Positions 1 to 9,825 of a stretch of DNA of 64,000 nucleotides are shown here, piece by piece. The notes under the pieces are model-generated. The model saw only the letters and a list, made by a program, of their open reading frames with translations, made no database searches and was not told the DNA's origin. Within the stretch, counting starts at the first letter, position 1. Every line of letters starts with the position of its first letter. A program made the translations under genes and the position numbers. Source of the stretch: Serratia symbiotica (Periphyllus acericola) (lineage in GTDB: Bacteria; Pseudomonadota; Gammaproteobacteria; Enterobacterales; Enterobacteriaceae); NCBI RefSeq assembly GCF_964019515.1, contig NZ_OZ026452.1, positions 1,302,001 through 1,366,000 of the forward strand. Direction: 5' to 3'.

Positions 1-810
1 TGCAAACCCTCAGCGCTAGTGAATGCACTCGGTGAACAAGGGTATAGGTTCGGCTTGTTCTCATCCGACGGCTTTACCGCCCACCTGTATCGCCAGGCCC
101 TGCTGACCGACTTCTCCCTGCCAGCGCCCACCAAGCAAAGCGATGAAATCACCACGCAGCAATGGCAATGCTGGTTAGTGGATCAGGGCAGTAAAGAAGA
201 ACCGTGGTTCTCCTATCTCAATTTCAGCGGTACAGCGCTAGCAGCCAGTGGGAGAAAGCCAGCATCGACCGATATTATTCAGCGTTACCGCAACGGAGTG
301 CTGGACGTGGATACACAGATCGCTCAGGTTCTGGGTATATTGAAGCAACGTGGCCTGCTGAATAAAACCGTGGTGGTGATCACAGCCGAGCACGGCATTG
401 AATTCAATGATACTTGCAAAGAGCCATGGGGTAGCGGCTTTAGCCAACCTCAGTTGCATGTACCACTGGTGGTTCATTGGCCGGGTACGCCAGCGCAAAC
501 CATCAGTAAGTTGACCGGACATAACGATGTGATGCGCACGCTGATGCAACGCCTGCTGCATGTGAAAACTGCGCCAAAGGATTATTCGCAGGGTGAAAAC
601 CTGTTTACCACCCAGCGCCACAACAACTGGATCGCCACCGGCGATAGCAACCGACTGGTGATCACCACGCCAACGCAAACGTTGACGCTGGACAACAATG
701 GAATTTACCGTGCCTACGATAAAGACGACAAAGAGATAAAAGACGAGAAACCGCAGCTTACCCTGCTATTGGAGGTGCTAACCGATGTAAAACGCTTTAT
801 TGCCAACTAA
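1..810 (+). CDS. yejM: Inner-membrane sulfatase-like protein YejM (PbgA/LapC), C-terminal part
   Basis: The reading frame is open from the first base, so the gene starts upstream; about 269 C-terminal residues of a protein usually near 586 are visible. They match the periplasmic alkaline-phosphatase/sulfatase-like domain of YejM, including the segments FGLFSSDGF, VVVITAEHGIEF and the C-terminal end LTDVKRFIAN. In enterobacteria this protein senses periplasmic lipopolysaccharide and restrains LapB-FtsH proteolysis of LpxC, so it balances outer-membrane lipid synthesis; the N-terminal membrane helices are outside the window. The visible part has no stop or frameshift. A tRNA-Pro gene follows, as in Escherichia coli. 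Identification is from recalled family sequence. Confidence 0.9.
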   Translation, partial: CKPSALVNALGEQGYRFGLFSSDGFTAHLYRQALLTDFSLPAPTKQSDEITTQQWQCWLVDQGSKEEPWFSYLNFSGTALAASGRKPASTDIIQRYRNGVLDVDTQIAQVLGILKQRGLLNKTVVVITAEHGIEFNDTCKEPWGSGFSQPQLHVPLVVHWPGTPAQTISKLTGHNDVMRTLMQRLLHVKTAPKDYSQGENLFTTQRHNNWIATGDSNRLVITTPTQTLTLDNNGIYRAYDKDDKEIKDEKPQLTLLLEVLTDVKRFIAN

Positions 811-888
811 CTGCTTATAACATAAGCAATCGGACAACTAAGTGTTTGCATTAGCATTGAGAATAGGTAGTATTATCTTCCGCAGCGT

Positions 889-958
889 CGGCATGTAGCT
901 CAGCTTAGTAGCGCACCGTCATGGGGTGTCGGGGGTTAGAATCCTCTCATGCCGACCA
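889..958 (+). tRNA. proL: tRNA-Pro(GGG) with half of the T arm deleted, probably non-functional
   Basis: The acceptor stem (CGGCATG with CATGCCG, seven perfect pairs), D arm, anticodon loop ATGGGGT and encoded CCA are present, and the position after yejM is that of enterobacterial proL. Only 15 bases lie between the anticodon stem and the 3' acceptor strand, where 22 are normal. The missing seven remove the 5' strand of the T stem and part of the loop. The gene is 70 bases instead of 77. Compared with E. coli, the acceptor stem carries a paired change on both strands, so it was under selection until recently. It is either a young tRNA pseudogene or, less likely, a T-armless tRNA. Confidence 0.8.
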
Positions 959-972
959 AAAATCCTTAGAGA

Positions 973-999
973 AACCAACCCTTTGCGGATGGTTTTTTT
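973..999 (+). terminator. Rho-independent terminator after tRNA-Pro
   Basis: AACCAACC and GGATGGTT form an 8-position stem with one mismatch around a 6-base loop, followed by a run of seven T. It lies 15 bases after the tRNA. Confidence 0.75.
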
Positions 1000-1246
1000 A
1001 TGACTGCAATTTTAACATGGTAAAATGATAGTAAAACTACCGACAAAACGAGTAATCTTGCTCAATACGTTTATACCGTAATGAGCCTATTTTCACCAAC
1101 CTTGCCCAAAGACTACTGATCCTATGTTTTTATGAAGTTTTTCTCTTCTTAAAAATGTTACCTCTACTCAAAAGTACCCAATATCTCTATGTCTATGCCC
1201 CATAAGTTCAGCGAGCATTGAAAAAGAACCAATTCACATGTACTGT

Positions 1247-2299
1247 TGCGTTGTTGAATAAATCGAACTTTTGGCCTGGACGAGGATCAGATCACTCTCC
1301 TTCTGTCAAAATAGCGACATTCCGTGGCCCAGCAAAAGTTCAACATCACCAACTGGAAGGCTTACAACAACGCCATTACCACTCGGGGTTCACTCACTTG
1401 CTGGGGGGATGAAACGGCACTTCACGCCTGGTACTGCGAGGCAAAACCTTCTCTGCGTGGTCTCCCACCACATTATTCCGATATGGCAATCACCAGCGTA
1501 TTGATGCTGAAACGGATTTTAGGCCTGACACTTCGCGCCCTACAGGGCTTTGTCGACTCCATTATCACACTGATCAAAGTGCCGTTGAACTGCCCGGACG
1601 ACACCTGCATCAGTAAGCGGGCGAAGTCCGGCCATGTCCCGTTTAAAACCCCAACGCTGGGTGAAATTGCGCACCTCGTTATCGACTCTAGCGGGCTCAA
1701 TATGTTGGGTGAAGGGGAGTCGCTGGCAAAAAAACACGGTCAGGAAAAACGGCGGATCTGGCGAAAACTGCATTTTGCCGTAGATACAGAAACACATGAG
1801 GTCATCTGTGCTGACCTTTCCTTGAGCAATGTCACCGATACCGAAGCCTTCCCAGGTCTCATCCGTCAGAGGTACCGTAAAATCAAAGTCGCCTCGGCGG
1901 ATCGGGCTTAGGATACGCGAGTGTGTGATGATGAGTGAAGGGGCAAGAAGCTCAAGGTGTTAATACCGCCGAGAAGCGAGCCCGTTATTGGTCGGCAGTA
2001 TGCAGAACGAAATCAAGCGGTGGCGAACCAGCGCGTTACCGGAGACAACACACGGTGGACAAGTATCACAGGCTACCACCGACGTTCGATAGCGGCAACA
2101 GCGAGGTACAGAGTAAAACAGCTATTTGGTGGTCACCTGTCGCTGCGAGATTATGATGGGCAAGTTGCAGAGGCGCTGGCCATGATCTGTGCATTAAACA
2201 AGATGACGCTCGCCGGTATGCCAGAAAGTGTACGCCTTGCCTGAAAGCTGCCCATTCACGGGACTCTTTTATTCCAAATCCGATTTATTCAACAACGCC
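1247..2299 (+). mobile_element. IS903-type insertion sequence (IS5 family), copy 1
   Basis: The element is 1,053 bp and bounded by 18-bp inverted ends of the type GGCNTTGTTGAATAAATC. The first base of the left end is T instead of G. The 9 bases outside each end (ATGTACTGT and GGGTCACCT) do not match, although IS903 elements normally duplicate 9 bp. The left flank is noncoding sequence after tRNA-Pro and the right flank is the noncoding stretch before the WYL regulator remnant. Confidence 0.93.
1324..2244 (+). pseudogene. IS5-family (IS903 group) transposase, broken, copy 1
   Basis: A GTG start opens 195 codons that match the N-terminal two thirds of IS903 transposase, including the first catalytic Asp (LVIDSSGL) and the second (SADRA). 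The frame then meets TAG at 1909-1911, where IS903 has Tyr. Past it the frame reads DTRVCDDE, meets a TGA specific to this copy, and then loses one base near 1970. The third catalytic position, Glu in IS903 (IAET), is Ala here (IAAT). DDE transposases of this family cut and rejoin the element ends; this copy cannot make one. Confidence 0.9.
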
Positions 2300-2702
2300 G
2301 GGTCACCTCGATAAAGTGATTACGTTCTGATGATTTTTTAACGTGACACAGAATTTATGAACGCTCTCTATGCGTAATGGGAAACCGTGTTCATTCAGAC
2401 TGCTGACAAGGTCCTGGCCGTAAGAACAGGGCTTTCTGAGGAATACTTACAGTATCCCTTGTCCGTGCCGTTTGGGACTGGATTTTCTTCTGACCTGGCT
2501 TACCTGCAATTATCTTCGGGACATACCCTGTCCGTTATGACGTTTTATAAGCTGCCGAGTTTGTTACACTTTCTCTTTACGCCCCGTCATGGCTGATTTC
2601 GGCAACTGTAAAAAATACGTCTTATGGGGTCCATTCCCTGTCCCACCTCGTTAGAATAATCGTTTTATTTTCAGCTGATTATATTACTGGAGAACCTGCC
2701 TC
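2300..2702 (+). other. Noncoding stretch without recognisable genes
   Basis: I recognise no gene or RNA here. A 69-codon open frame at 2387-2596 matches nothing I know and has no clear ribosome binding site. The last 80 bases are AT-rich and probably hold the promoter of the regulator gene that follows; GGAG lies 11 bases before its ATG. Confidence 0.5.
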
Positions 2703-3281
2703 ATGGCTCGGGTTGAACGTCGTCACGATCAGTTTGCTGTCCGACTGTCATTAATTACCAGCTGCCTGCTAGCTGGCGAAACGCTGGATTTTCGAACGCT
2801 GGCAACTGAATTTGGTTTGTCGGTTCGAACCCTGCGCCAGGGTATTCGGGAACGGCTGATGTATCTGGACCAGGAATATCGCATAGGCCGGTGCCGCTTG
2901 TTATCCGGTAGCCGCCAGCGGGAGGTGGCAGTAATGAAATTTGCCCGCCAGTCAGGGGTTGAAGCACTGTTTCCTGATAGGGATAACCATCTGGTCAGTT
3001 CACTGTTGAGCGGAACAGGGGAGTCTCCTTGCATTATCTTGCAGGGAGCGATCCGGGTTTCATCCCTAGACTCAGACGCATTCACACGGTTGGTGAGCGC
3101 GGTATAGAAACATCTGAAGGTGACGCTGCTCGGTAACGGTTGCCGCTGTAAAGGCCTTGCTCCCTATCGCCTGGTTTTGCGTGAAGGTAAGTGGTATCTG
3201 ACGGGTGAGCATCAGGCGCTGATTGCTGTCTTTCCCCTGGCTGATATTCATGCAGTCACGCTCCACAACGGTAAGCGATGA
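2703..3281 (+). pseudogene. WYL-domain HTH transcriptional regulator, nonsense mutation
   Basis: The first 134 codons read as an N-terminal helix-turn-helix region (FGLSVRTLRQGIRERL, residues about 37-52) of the DeoR-like WYL regulators often carried on genomic islands and conjugative elements. A TAG at 3105-3107 stops it. The same frame continues to 3281 with a recognisable WYL-fold end (LAPYRLVLREGKWYLTGE, then VFPLADIHAVTL). Such proteins bind DNA through the HTH and sense a ligand, often nucleic acid, through the WYL fold; the target here is unknown. The location between an insertion sequence and the cit remnants suggests a leftover of an acquired island. Family assignment is from motif recognition. 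Confidence 0.7.
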
Positions 3282-3415
3282 AGACAGACACAGCGATAAC
3301 ATTTTTTTCTCATGCCTAGAGGTTCCTGTAAAGTGATTATTTCTAATCAATTAGCATACGTTTGTTAGGGTGTAGAATGTGTCTACCAAAAGAAATAAAA
3401 ATTTTATAGAAAGGA

Positions 3416-4660
3416 TCATACCTGCGCAGCGGCCATCTCCTGATGGCCGCCCAACCGCCAGTAATCCTTTGATTTCAAATAACTACAGCCATAGATGATC
3501 ACCCCAGGGACGGTGGCATAAGGTGTCAGCACCTCCATGATACCGATCGAGAGCACCAACAGCATCGAGAGCTGTTCCAGCGGCACGCCCGGCAGCCCTT
3601 TACCCACCGCAAGGATCACCAGTAGCAGGATGACAGTATGTGCCGACAGACTGGCGAATAAGTAGTTGGCGAAGTAAAAAACCAGCACCAGCGCTATCAC
3701 CGCCATATTGGGTGAAAAGCCGTCCAAATGCGTGCTCATCGTCCGGGCGAACCAGTCGATAAAGCTGGAACGCGTCAGACCATTGGCCATCACCACCAAG
3801 GTTGCCAGGTTAATCAGTGTGTTCCAAGCGCTGTAATATTTGGTGATATCCTTCCACGACACACCCTGCAACGCCAGCATCAGTGATACCACCAATAGGC
3901 AAACCGCAGTGGCATTCAACATATTGCTGACGAACACCCACAGGCTCAGTAATACTAGGCCGATCAGGATGTATTCCTTGCGGGTCAGTTTGCCCATTTC
4001 ATTCAGTGCGTTGTTAGCCAAGGAGGCCACTTTACTGCTGTGGGTCAACCCCGGCTTATAAAGGTAATAGGAAATAAGCGGCTCAATAATCAATAACATC
4101 AGACCGACCTAAGGAATGCCAGGAACCACTGTATCCAACTGATGTTCACCCCAGCGATTTTGCCGACAAACTCCACGCCCAGCACGTTGGGTGCGGCACC
4201 GGTGACAAACATTGAGGAACTGATGCTAGTACCCACCACCATCATCCACATAATGTAGCCGCCGATACGATATGATGAGGGATCATTGGGGAATGAATCA
4301 AACAACGGCGGCAAATTTTTCACTACCGGGAACACCGTGCCTCCGCCATACGGTGGTGCTAGAGAAGCCCGCCAGCTCCCATTTAAGCGCTTCTTTGTCG
4401 GCTTTAAAACCCGGTTCAGCCAGATCCTACGCGCTGAACAACACCCAATTGGCACTCAATACACTGGTGGTTACTGCGATAAAGCTGATAGCGGTGGCTG
4501 GGATCGGCTCCAGAATCATGCCGACGATCATTGCCAAAAAGATGGCGAAGTAGCGCCAGGCTTGTGGCAGCCTGCTATCAGGCACCGGTATCAATAACAG
4601 GATCGCAAGCACTGCCAACGGTGCTATCGCTTTCCAGATTTTTTCCTGAGTTTGAGACAT
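3416..4660 (-). pseudogene. citT: Citrate:succinate antiporter CitT (DASS family), decayed
   Basis: Three successive frames on the minus strand cover pieces of CitT. The N-terminus holds MILEPIPATAISFIAV. The middle has the conserved SSSMFVTGAAPNVLG stretch. The C-terminal 220 residues include VVMANGLTRSSFIDWF and TPYATVPGVIIYGC. Roughly 80 residues between the N-terminal and middle pieces are deleted, two frameshifts separate the blocks, and the last 25 or so residues are replaced by unrelated sequence. The family is about 487 residues of multi-spanning membrane protein that imports citrate in exchange for succinate during anaerobic citrate fermentation. It is the last gene of a cit locus whose other members are also dead. 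Confidence 0.88.
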
Positions 4661-4686
4661 GTGGATTCTCCTGACAGTTATTATTT

Positions 4687-5494
4687 TTAATTACCCGGTA
4701 ATTGCGCCAGCAGCCAAGTGACTATCAACAGGTCAGCGCTGCCGCCAGGACTAAGGTTGCGCGCGATGCATTCGCCGTCGAAGCGATACAGACGCTGCAG
4801 CCAGTGCAGGCCATTTATACCGCTAAGTGAAGCAACATTAGTGTCATCATTGTCAGCCATCAGCCACAGCAGACTGTCTATTAGCGCCGCTTGTTGGTCA
4901 TATCCCGCCATAAGGCGCAGCCGATACAGCGGCAAAGCACCACAAACTACCAGCCGAAAGCCAGACTCCGCCGCGTGGCGTGCACCGCTCAGCTTGTTTG
5001 CGGCAAACAACCGCTGAGCAACAGTCTGCCAGCTTTTGGTGGGCCGTAGCTCCCATTCCACCAACCCTTGACACATCGCCGCTGTCTCCGCACACAACGC
5101 CTCGGCGTTCAGCGCGCGCTGCTGCCGTTGCAAGCAACCAAAAGCGGCACACATTAGGCCAAGAGAAAATATGCGGCCTTTATGGGTATTGATACCGCCG
5201 GTGGCGCAGAATATGTGGTTTTCACAGGCCATGCCCAGCGGCCGTAGCCGCGCCAACTGCTGCGTGGCGGGCAATGCGGCATCTTAACCCCCGCTTGATA
5301 AAAGCGCGGTAGCCACACGCTGATGGTGCGGGCGCTGCGGTAAAAATGGCCTGGCTCCATGTCGTGATGCGCGCCAGTGTTATGACGGTCCACCAACCCT
5401 GGTTTAGGTGTGAGGTTGACTTCCACCAACAGAGCACGGTAGGCGGTGCGGGCAAAATTGCAGGCTTCCTGCTAAATGTGCACAGGCGAATCAC
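4687..5494 (-). pseudogene. citG: CitG, triphosphoribosyl-dephospho-CoA synthase, frameshifted
   Basis: CitG makes the precursor of the citrate lyase prosthetic group from ATP and dephospho-CoA. The start ATG overlaps the citX stop (ATGA), but the frame changes within the first 25 codons. The conserved VNLTPKPGLVDRHNTGAH block is in one frame. After another shift near 5280 the rest (GMACENHIFCATGGINTHKG, then ERNLSPGGSADLLI-like CIARNLSPGGSADLLIV) continues in a second frame to 4687. About 15 residues near SLSGINGLHWLQ are also missing. The protein is normally near 290 residues. With citX, citF and citE also broken, citrate lyase cannot be assembled. Confidence 0.88.
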
Positions 5495-5961
5495 CCGTTT
5501 GAGATCGCAGGATTGATTATCCTTTCCATTTCATTTAGCAACTGTGGGCTAGCAAGTCGTCGCTGACGGGCGCAGACCTTTGCAGGCTGGCGGCACAGCA
5601 AGCAGCGGCGCTCTGGCAGACCGATATTACGCCGTGACAGAATGCGCCCCTCCGGGGTGAGCACATCGATATCCCACAGTCGGCCAATCGGCTGGCGTAT
5701 TTCCAACTGTATGGCACAATCTTTCACTCGCCACGCGTCCGCCTGTAGTGCTAGATAGCCTTCACAACCCGGTAGGCAACGCCAAGATTGCGGCTTGCAG
5801 GTAGTGCTAACCCTGTTCAGATAGCAGTTGACGCAGCGCCTGCCAAACAAGGTTAAAGATGCGGTGCGTTAACGCGTTATCCTTCACCGACCCAGGCTCG
5901 TCAGCAACGTCGGCAGGCTGACCGGGCGATTAACGGCCAATTGGGGATCGACGGCTAGCAT
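5491..5961 (-). pseudogene. citX: CitX, holo-citrate lyase synthase, decayed
   Basis: CitX transfers the phosphoribosyl-dephospho-CoA group to the acyl carrier CitD. The C-terminal 119 codons are in one frame and contain the diagnostic GRLWDIDVLTPEGRILSRR and the cysteine motif RRCLLCRQPAKVCARQRR. The N-terminal part (MLAVDPQLAVNRPVSLPTLL) can be read from an ATG at 5961 but is interrupted by stop codons near 5890 and 5875 and by loss of the middle of the protein. The gene sits between citF and citG as in E. coli. Confidence 0.85.
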
Positions 5962-5964
5962 GGT

Positions 5965-6806
5965 TTACTCCGCCACTTGGATGAACTACATCGCTCACCG
6001 AACCATCACGGTAGCGCACTACTGCTACCACTTTGTTGGTGAAGGCGATCGGTGCTGGTTCACCGGTCAGTTGTAGCGCACATTGACGTAGCCAGCCGAT
6101 GCTCACCACCGACAGCCAAGCTTGCTGTAACCGCTGTGCCAGCTCGCCGCGCCGGGCTAACGGCGATGCCGTGTTCAGTGACCAGGATGTCGATGCTATC
6201 CACCCGATCCTGCGCCAGGCTGGCCGGATGATGCGGGTACGGCAAGATCTGTTCGGTCACCACCTTTTCCGCCGCTTCGGCATCCACCCGCGCATAACCG
6301 ATCGAACCGCAAGCTTCGCCGCTGTAACCATTGGCGTTGCTAAACTCATCGCAAGCCGACATCGCGAGGAAAGCAACGTCGATCTTCAACTCACCGGACT
6401 TGATCAAATTGACCCGGCCACCGTAGGAATTAAGTTGTACTGGTTCCTCCAGCAAGCCAGGCGAGATGGCATCTGCTAGCGACCCGCGCAGGCCGGAGAT
6501 GTAGATGCAGCTCACCACATCGTGGTGGATATGTCCAACCAGCGGCGCATGACAATCGGACAGCGAGCTAGAGGCTAGTGTCTCCATCACCTGATTCAGC
6601 GCCAGATCCCCACTACGAATCACATGGTGAAAGGAGATGGTCATGCCGTCCTGCAACCCGCCACAGCGCACCGCCTGCTGCAACGAGTCGCAGCGTTTGA
6701 TGTCACACGGTTTACGCGCCTGCAAATTGGCCTTGGAAGCATCCTGATAGCAGCCCACGTTCACAGCGTTATTAAAGCTCATCAGTCGTTGTTGACGATC
6801 CATCAT
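5965..6806 (-). pseudogene. citF: Citrate lyase alpha subunit CitF, large internal deletion
   Basis: CitF is the citrate:acetyl-ACP transferase subunit, normally about 510 residues. Here the N-terminal 200 residues (GLQDGMTISFHH, TLASSSLSDCHAPLVGHI, SCIYISGLRGSLADAIS) run straight into a near-C-terminal block (SIDILVTEHGIAVSPARR), so about 240 residues are deleted in the middle. Frameshifts follow, and an extra C near the end destroys the original stop. The ATG overlaps the citE stop by the usual ATGA, which shows the former translational coupling of the operon. Confidence 0.9.
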
Positions 6807-7651
6807 GCCTCCTCTTGCTGCATGGGCTGTTCCCGAATACCGGACAGTGCCGCGTGCTCCAGCATTAACCGCGCACGTTCAATCACCGGGCTATCAACCA
6901 TCTTACCGTTGAGTAACGCCACGCCCCTCCTGTTCTGCTACCTCGGCGGCTTCCACCACTTGCCAGGCATGGGCGACTTCTATGGCGCTCGGCGCATACA
7001 CCTTGTGCAACAATTCGATCTGCCGTGGGTTGATCAGCGATTTACCGTCGAAATCAAGCTGCTTGATCAGTGCTGCTTATTGCAAGAACCCGGCCTCGTG
7101 GTTGGCATCGGAATAAACGGTATCGAACGCCTGGATGCCAGCGGCGCACGCCGCTGGCATCAGCGGGAAGCGGGCGAAAAGCAGTTCGATGTCCTCTGGC
7201 GACCGCTTGGTGCACAGGTTGCGCACGTAGTCTTCTGCCCCCAATGAGATACCCATCAGGTACGGCGAAATCTGGGCGATCACCACCGCGTTGGTAATGC
7301 CCTGTGCCGATTCGATCACTGCTAGCAGACCAGTGCTGCCGACTGGGCGGCCACAGTCGGCCTCAATGGCGGCGATTTCTCGTGACATATCAGTAACATC
7401 CTACGCGCAGTCGGTCTTAGGCAACCGCACGATATCCGTTCCCACCGCGCCCTACCGCCTACAGGTCAGCCAAGCCATAAGCAGAATCTAGCGCGTTGCC
7501 CAAAACAATAGTCTCTACCTCTTGATACAGTGGGCGCTGCAACGCGTGATACACCCGCCAGCGGGCGGCGTCCTTCTCGCGCAGGATCACCGAGTCCTCC
7601 AAATTGAACATCAGCGCATCAGCCTGGTAGATAAAGGCATTGCTCTCCTCT
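6803..7651 (-). pseudogene. citE: Citrate lyase beta subunit CitE, decayed
   Basis: CitE is the citryl-ACP lyase subunit, normally near 300 residues. The best-preserved block (7077-7388) reads CGRPVGSTGLLAVIESAQGI, GAEDYVRNLCTKRSPE and AGIQAFDTVYSDANHEAGFLQ. Upstream pieces ([22 protein letters not shown]) and the C-terminal LSGIREQ are in other frames. The N-terminal 25 or so residues, including the start, are missing where citD remnants abut. Several stops and frameshifts exclude function. Confidence 0.87.
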
Positions 7652-7880
7652 CAAGATAGTGGGCTGCTGTCGCTGGCGCGAATCAGCACCGTCTCCAGAC
7701 GTGCGCGCAGCACGCAGTCCAGCCCCCTTTATCGTCGACTATCACCTGCACTGGTTACACCCCATAACATTGCAGTACTTCCAGCACTCTGTGTAGAATG
7801 GCTATGCCAAACTGTTTCTACACGCTGCTGGCGATCAGCAGGTCAGGCTCCGGCCCTTCGCCGGGGCGTTATTTACCAGT
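7652..7880 (-). pseudogene. citD: Citrate lyase acyl carrier subunit CitD, decayed
   Basis: Read on the minus strand, the segment contains SSV-stop-KQFGIAI, then VLQCYGV-stop-PVQVIVDDKGG, and after a frameshift LDCVLRARLETVLIRAS. These match the CitD body ([31 protein letters not shown]), where the conserved serine carries the prosthetic group. Two nonsense codons and a frameshift show it is dead. No citC remnant is visible upstream; cycA begins instead. Confidence 0.75.
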
Positions 7881-8010
7881 TTTAGTACGCTTTTTTATCA
7901 ATTAATTGTTTTATCTCTATGAGGCTTTTCACTAGATTAGATGGCCAAAAGAGGCATTGGCTAAACATGATTGTATAGCACAGTGGCAATACTGTGCGCA
8001 AAAGGTGCAG

Positions 8011-8045
8011 CGCCTGCCCAATAGTGTTTCTGAACTGGGCAGGCG
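8011..8045 (-). terminator. Inverted repeat after cycA, probable terminator
   Basis: CGCCTGCCCA and TGGGCAGGCG form a perfect 10-bp stem with a 15-base loop 19 bases beyond the cycA stop. In the cycA direction it is followed by a weak CTTTT tract, so termination efficiency is uncertain. Confidence 0.5.
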
Positions 8046-8063
8046 TAGCGGGACGTGCCATCA

Positions 8064-9464
8064 TTAAGCGGCCTTCTTGTTGCGCAGCAGCATGTAGGAA
8101 AGGCCGAGTACCATAAACCACAGCGGCGTGGCGATCAGAGCTTGGCGGGTATCTTCACGAAGCGCTAGCAGCACCAGAATAAAGGCAAAGAACGCGATAC
8201 AAATCCAGCACATTAGCCTGCCTGCCGGCATCTTATAGATTGATTTATGGTGTAACGCGGGGTGCTGTTTGCGATAAACCAGGTAAGAACATAGGATGAT
8301 ACTCCAGACGAACATGAACAAGATCGCCGAAACCGTGGTGACTAAGGTAAACACCACCATCACGTTTGGGATCAGTAAAATCAGCACTGAGCCACACAAC
8401 AAGCAAAGGCATGAGAAGATCAGACCATTGGCTGGTACCGCGCGTTTAGACAGGTTGGCGAACGATTTTAGCGCATCGCCTTCCTGTGCCAAGCCGAACA
8501 GTATGCGACTGGTAGAAAACACCCCACTGTTGGCAGAAGAAGCGGCTGAGGTCAGCACCACGAAGTTGATAATGCTGGCCGCTGCCGGTAGGCCGATCAG
8601 GACGAATAACTCAACGAATGGGCTTTTATCTGCAACAACCGAGTTCCAAGGCGTGACCGACATGATCACCATCAGCGCGAATACATAGAACATAATGATG
8701 CGCAGTGGAATGGCGTTGATGGCGCGCGGCAGCACTTTTTCTGGCACTTTGGTTTCCGCTGCGGTAGTACCCACCAATTCAATACCGACGAAGGCGAATA
8801 CCGCAATCTGGAAGCCAGCGAAGAAGCCGCTGATGCCTTTCGGAAACAATCCACCGTTATTCCACAGGTGTGAAAGCGAGGCAACAGTACCAGACGGAGA
8901 CTGGAACTGCATGACGATCATCACGAGCCCAATGATGATCAGGCTGATGGTGGCGACGATTTTTATCATTGCGAACCAGAACTCCGTTTCGCCGAACACC
9001 TTCACCGTCACCAGGTTCAGGACAAGCAGCAGCAGTACGCACAGCAGTGAGCAGATCCACTGCGACAATTCGGGGAACCAGAACTGAGCGTAGGCAGTGA
9101 TCGCTACCACGTCGGCGATGCCGGTAACCACCCAACAGAACCAGTAAGTCCAGCCGGTAAAAAAACCGGCCCATGGGCCGATCAGATCTGCGGCAAAATC
9201 ACTGAACGACTTATACTCAAGATTGGACAGCAACAGTTCGCCCATGGCACGCATCACGAAGAACAACATAAAGCCAATTATCATGTACACGATGATGATG
9301 GAAGGGCCAGCTAGGCTGATGGTTTTGCCGGAACCCATAAACAGACCTGTACCGATCGCGCCGCCAATCGAGATCAGTTGAATATGCCGATTGGTTAAGT
9401 TTCGTCGTAGATGTTTTTTTGACGCGGGCGTAACGTCGGTGGTTATTTTAGAGTGATCTACCAT
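8064..9464 (-). CDS. cycA: D-serine/D-alanine/glycine:H+ symporter CycA
   Basis: The 466-residue product is full length (E. coli 470) and highly similar to CycA of the amino acid-polyamine-cation superfamily. It has the N-terminal signature RRNLTNRHIQLISIGGAIGTG, about twelve membrane segments, and VGTTAAETKVPEKVLPRAIN in the central loop. It imports glycine, D-alanine and D-serine across the inner membrane. The ATG at 9464 has AGGA about ten bases upstream. In E. coli cycA mRNA is a repression target of the small RNA GcvB, which is also present in this window (55476-55668). The gene is clean while the cit locus next to it is fully decayed, so it is probably under selection. Confidence 0.95.
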   Translation of the reverse strand: MVDHSKITTDVTPASKKHLRRNLTNRHIQLISIGGAIGTGLFMGSGKTISLAGPSIIIVYMIIGFMLFFVMRAMGELLLSNLEYKSFSDFAADLIGPWAGFFTGWTYWFCWVVTGIADVVAITAYAQFWFPELSQWICSLLCVLLLLVLNLVTVKVFGETEFWFAMIKIVATISLIIIGLVMIVMQFQSPSGTVASLSHLWNNGGLFPKGISGFFAGFQIAVFAFVGIELVGTTAAETKVPEKVLPRAINAIPLRIIMFYVFALMVIMSVTPWNSVVADKSPFVELFVLIGLPAAASIINFVVLTSAASSANSGVFSTSRILFGLAQEGDALKSFANLSKRAVPANGLIFSCLCLLCGSVLILLIPNVMVVFTLVTTVSAILFMFVWSIILCSYLVYRKQHPALHHKSIYKMPAGRLMCWICIAFFAFILVLLALREDTRQALIATPLWFMVLGLSYMLLRNKKAA

Positions 9465-9787
9465 TTAATCATGTCCTGTTTTACCTGTCATTAGTGGGAT
9501 ATGTAAGTTCTGAGGTGGCTGTTTTTTTACGTTTATTAGATTGGCTTGGTTTAGTAAGCCAGTGTGACAACCTCTCCCTTGTGCAACAGATTTACAACAA
9601 TTATATGCGAGATTAAAGTTGATTATTCCTTAACGCTGTCATTACGGGGGTAGAAATGGGACGTTCAAGGAGTGGAAGATTACTCTGAAAAATAAAAATG
9701 GTAATTTAACAGAAATTATGTGGATTATTTTATCGAAAAAACATGGTATTGCCAATTCTACATGAATAATATAATCCGTGTAAGCAT

Positions 9788-9816
9788 TTGACAGTAACGC
9801 AGCAGAAGAAAATAAT
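9788..9816 (+). promoter_or_regulatory. Sigma70-type promoter for the Lys-like tRNA
   Basis: TTGACA at 9788-9793 and AATAAT at 9811-9816 are separated by exactly 17 bases, and the tRNA begins 10 bases after the -10 hexamer. Only pattern evidence supports it. Confidence 0.6.
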
Positions 9817-9825
9817 GAAGCCATT

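Noticed and set aside
1909..1911. The shared TAG in the transposases as programmed readthrough or recoding
   Set aside because: The catalytic Glu is also missing, several copies have further stops, and no recoding signal is visible; a dead element is the simpler reading.
7882..8121. Open frame overlapping the 3' end of cycA in another frame
   Set aside because: It is a shadow of cycA plus the intergenic hairpin, with no homology.
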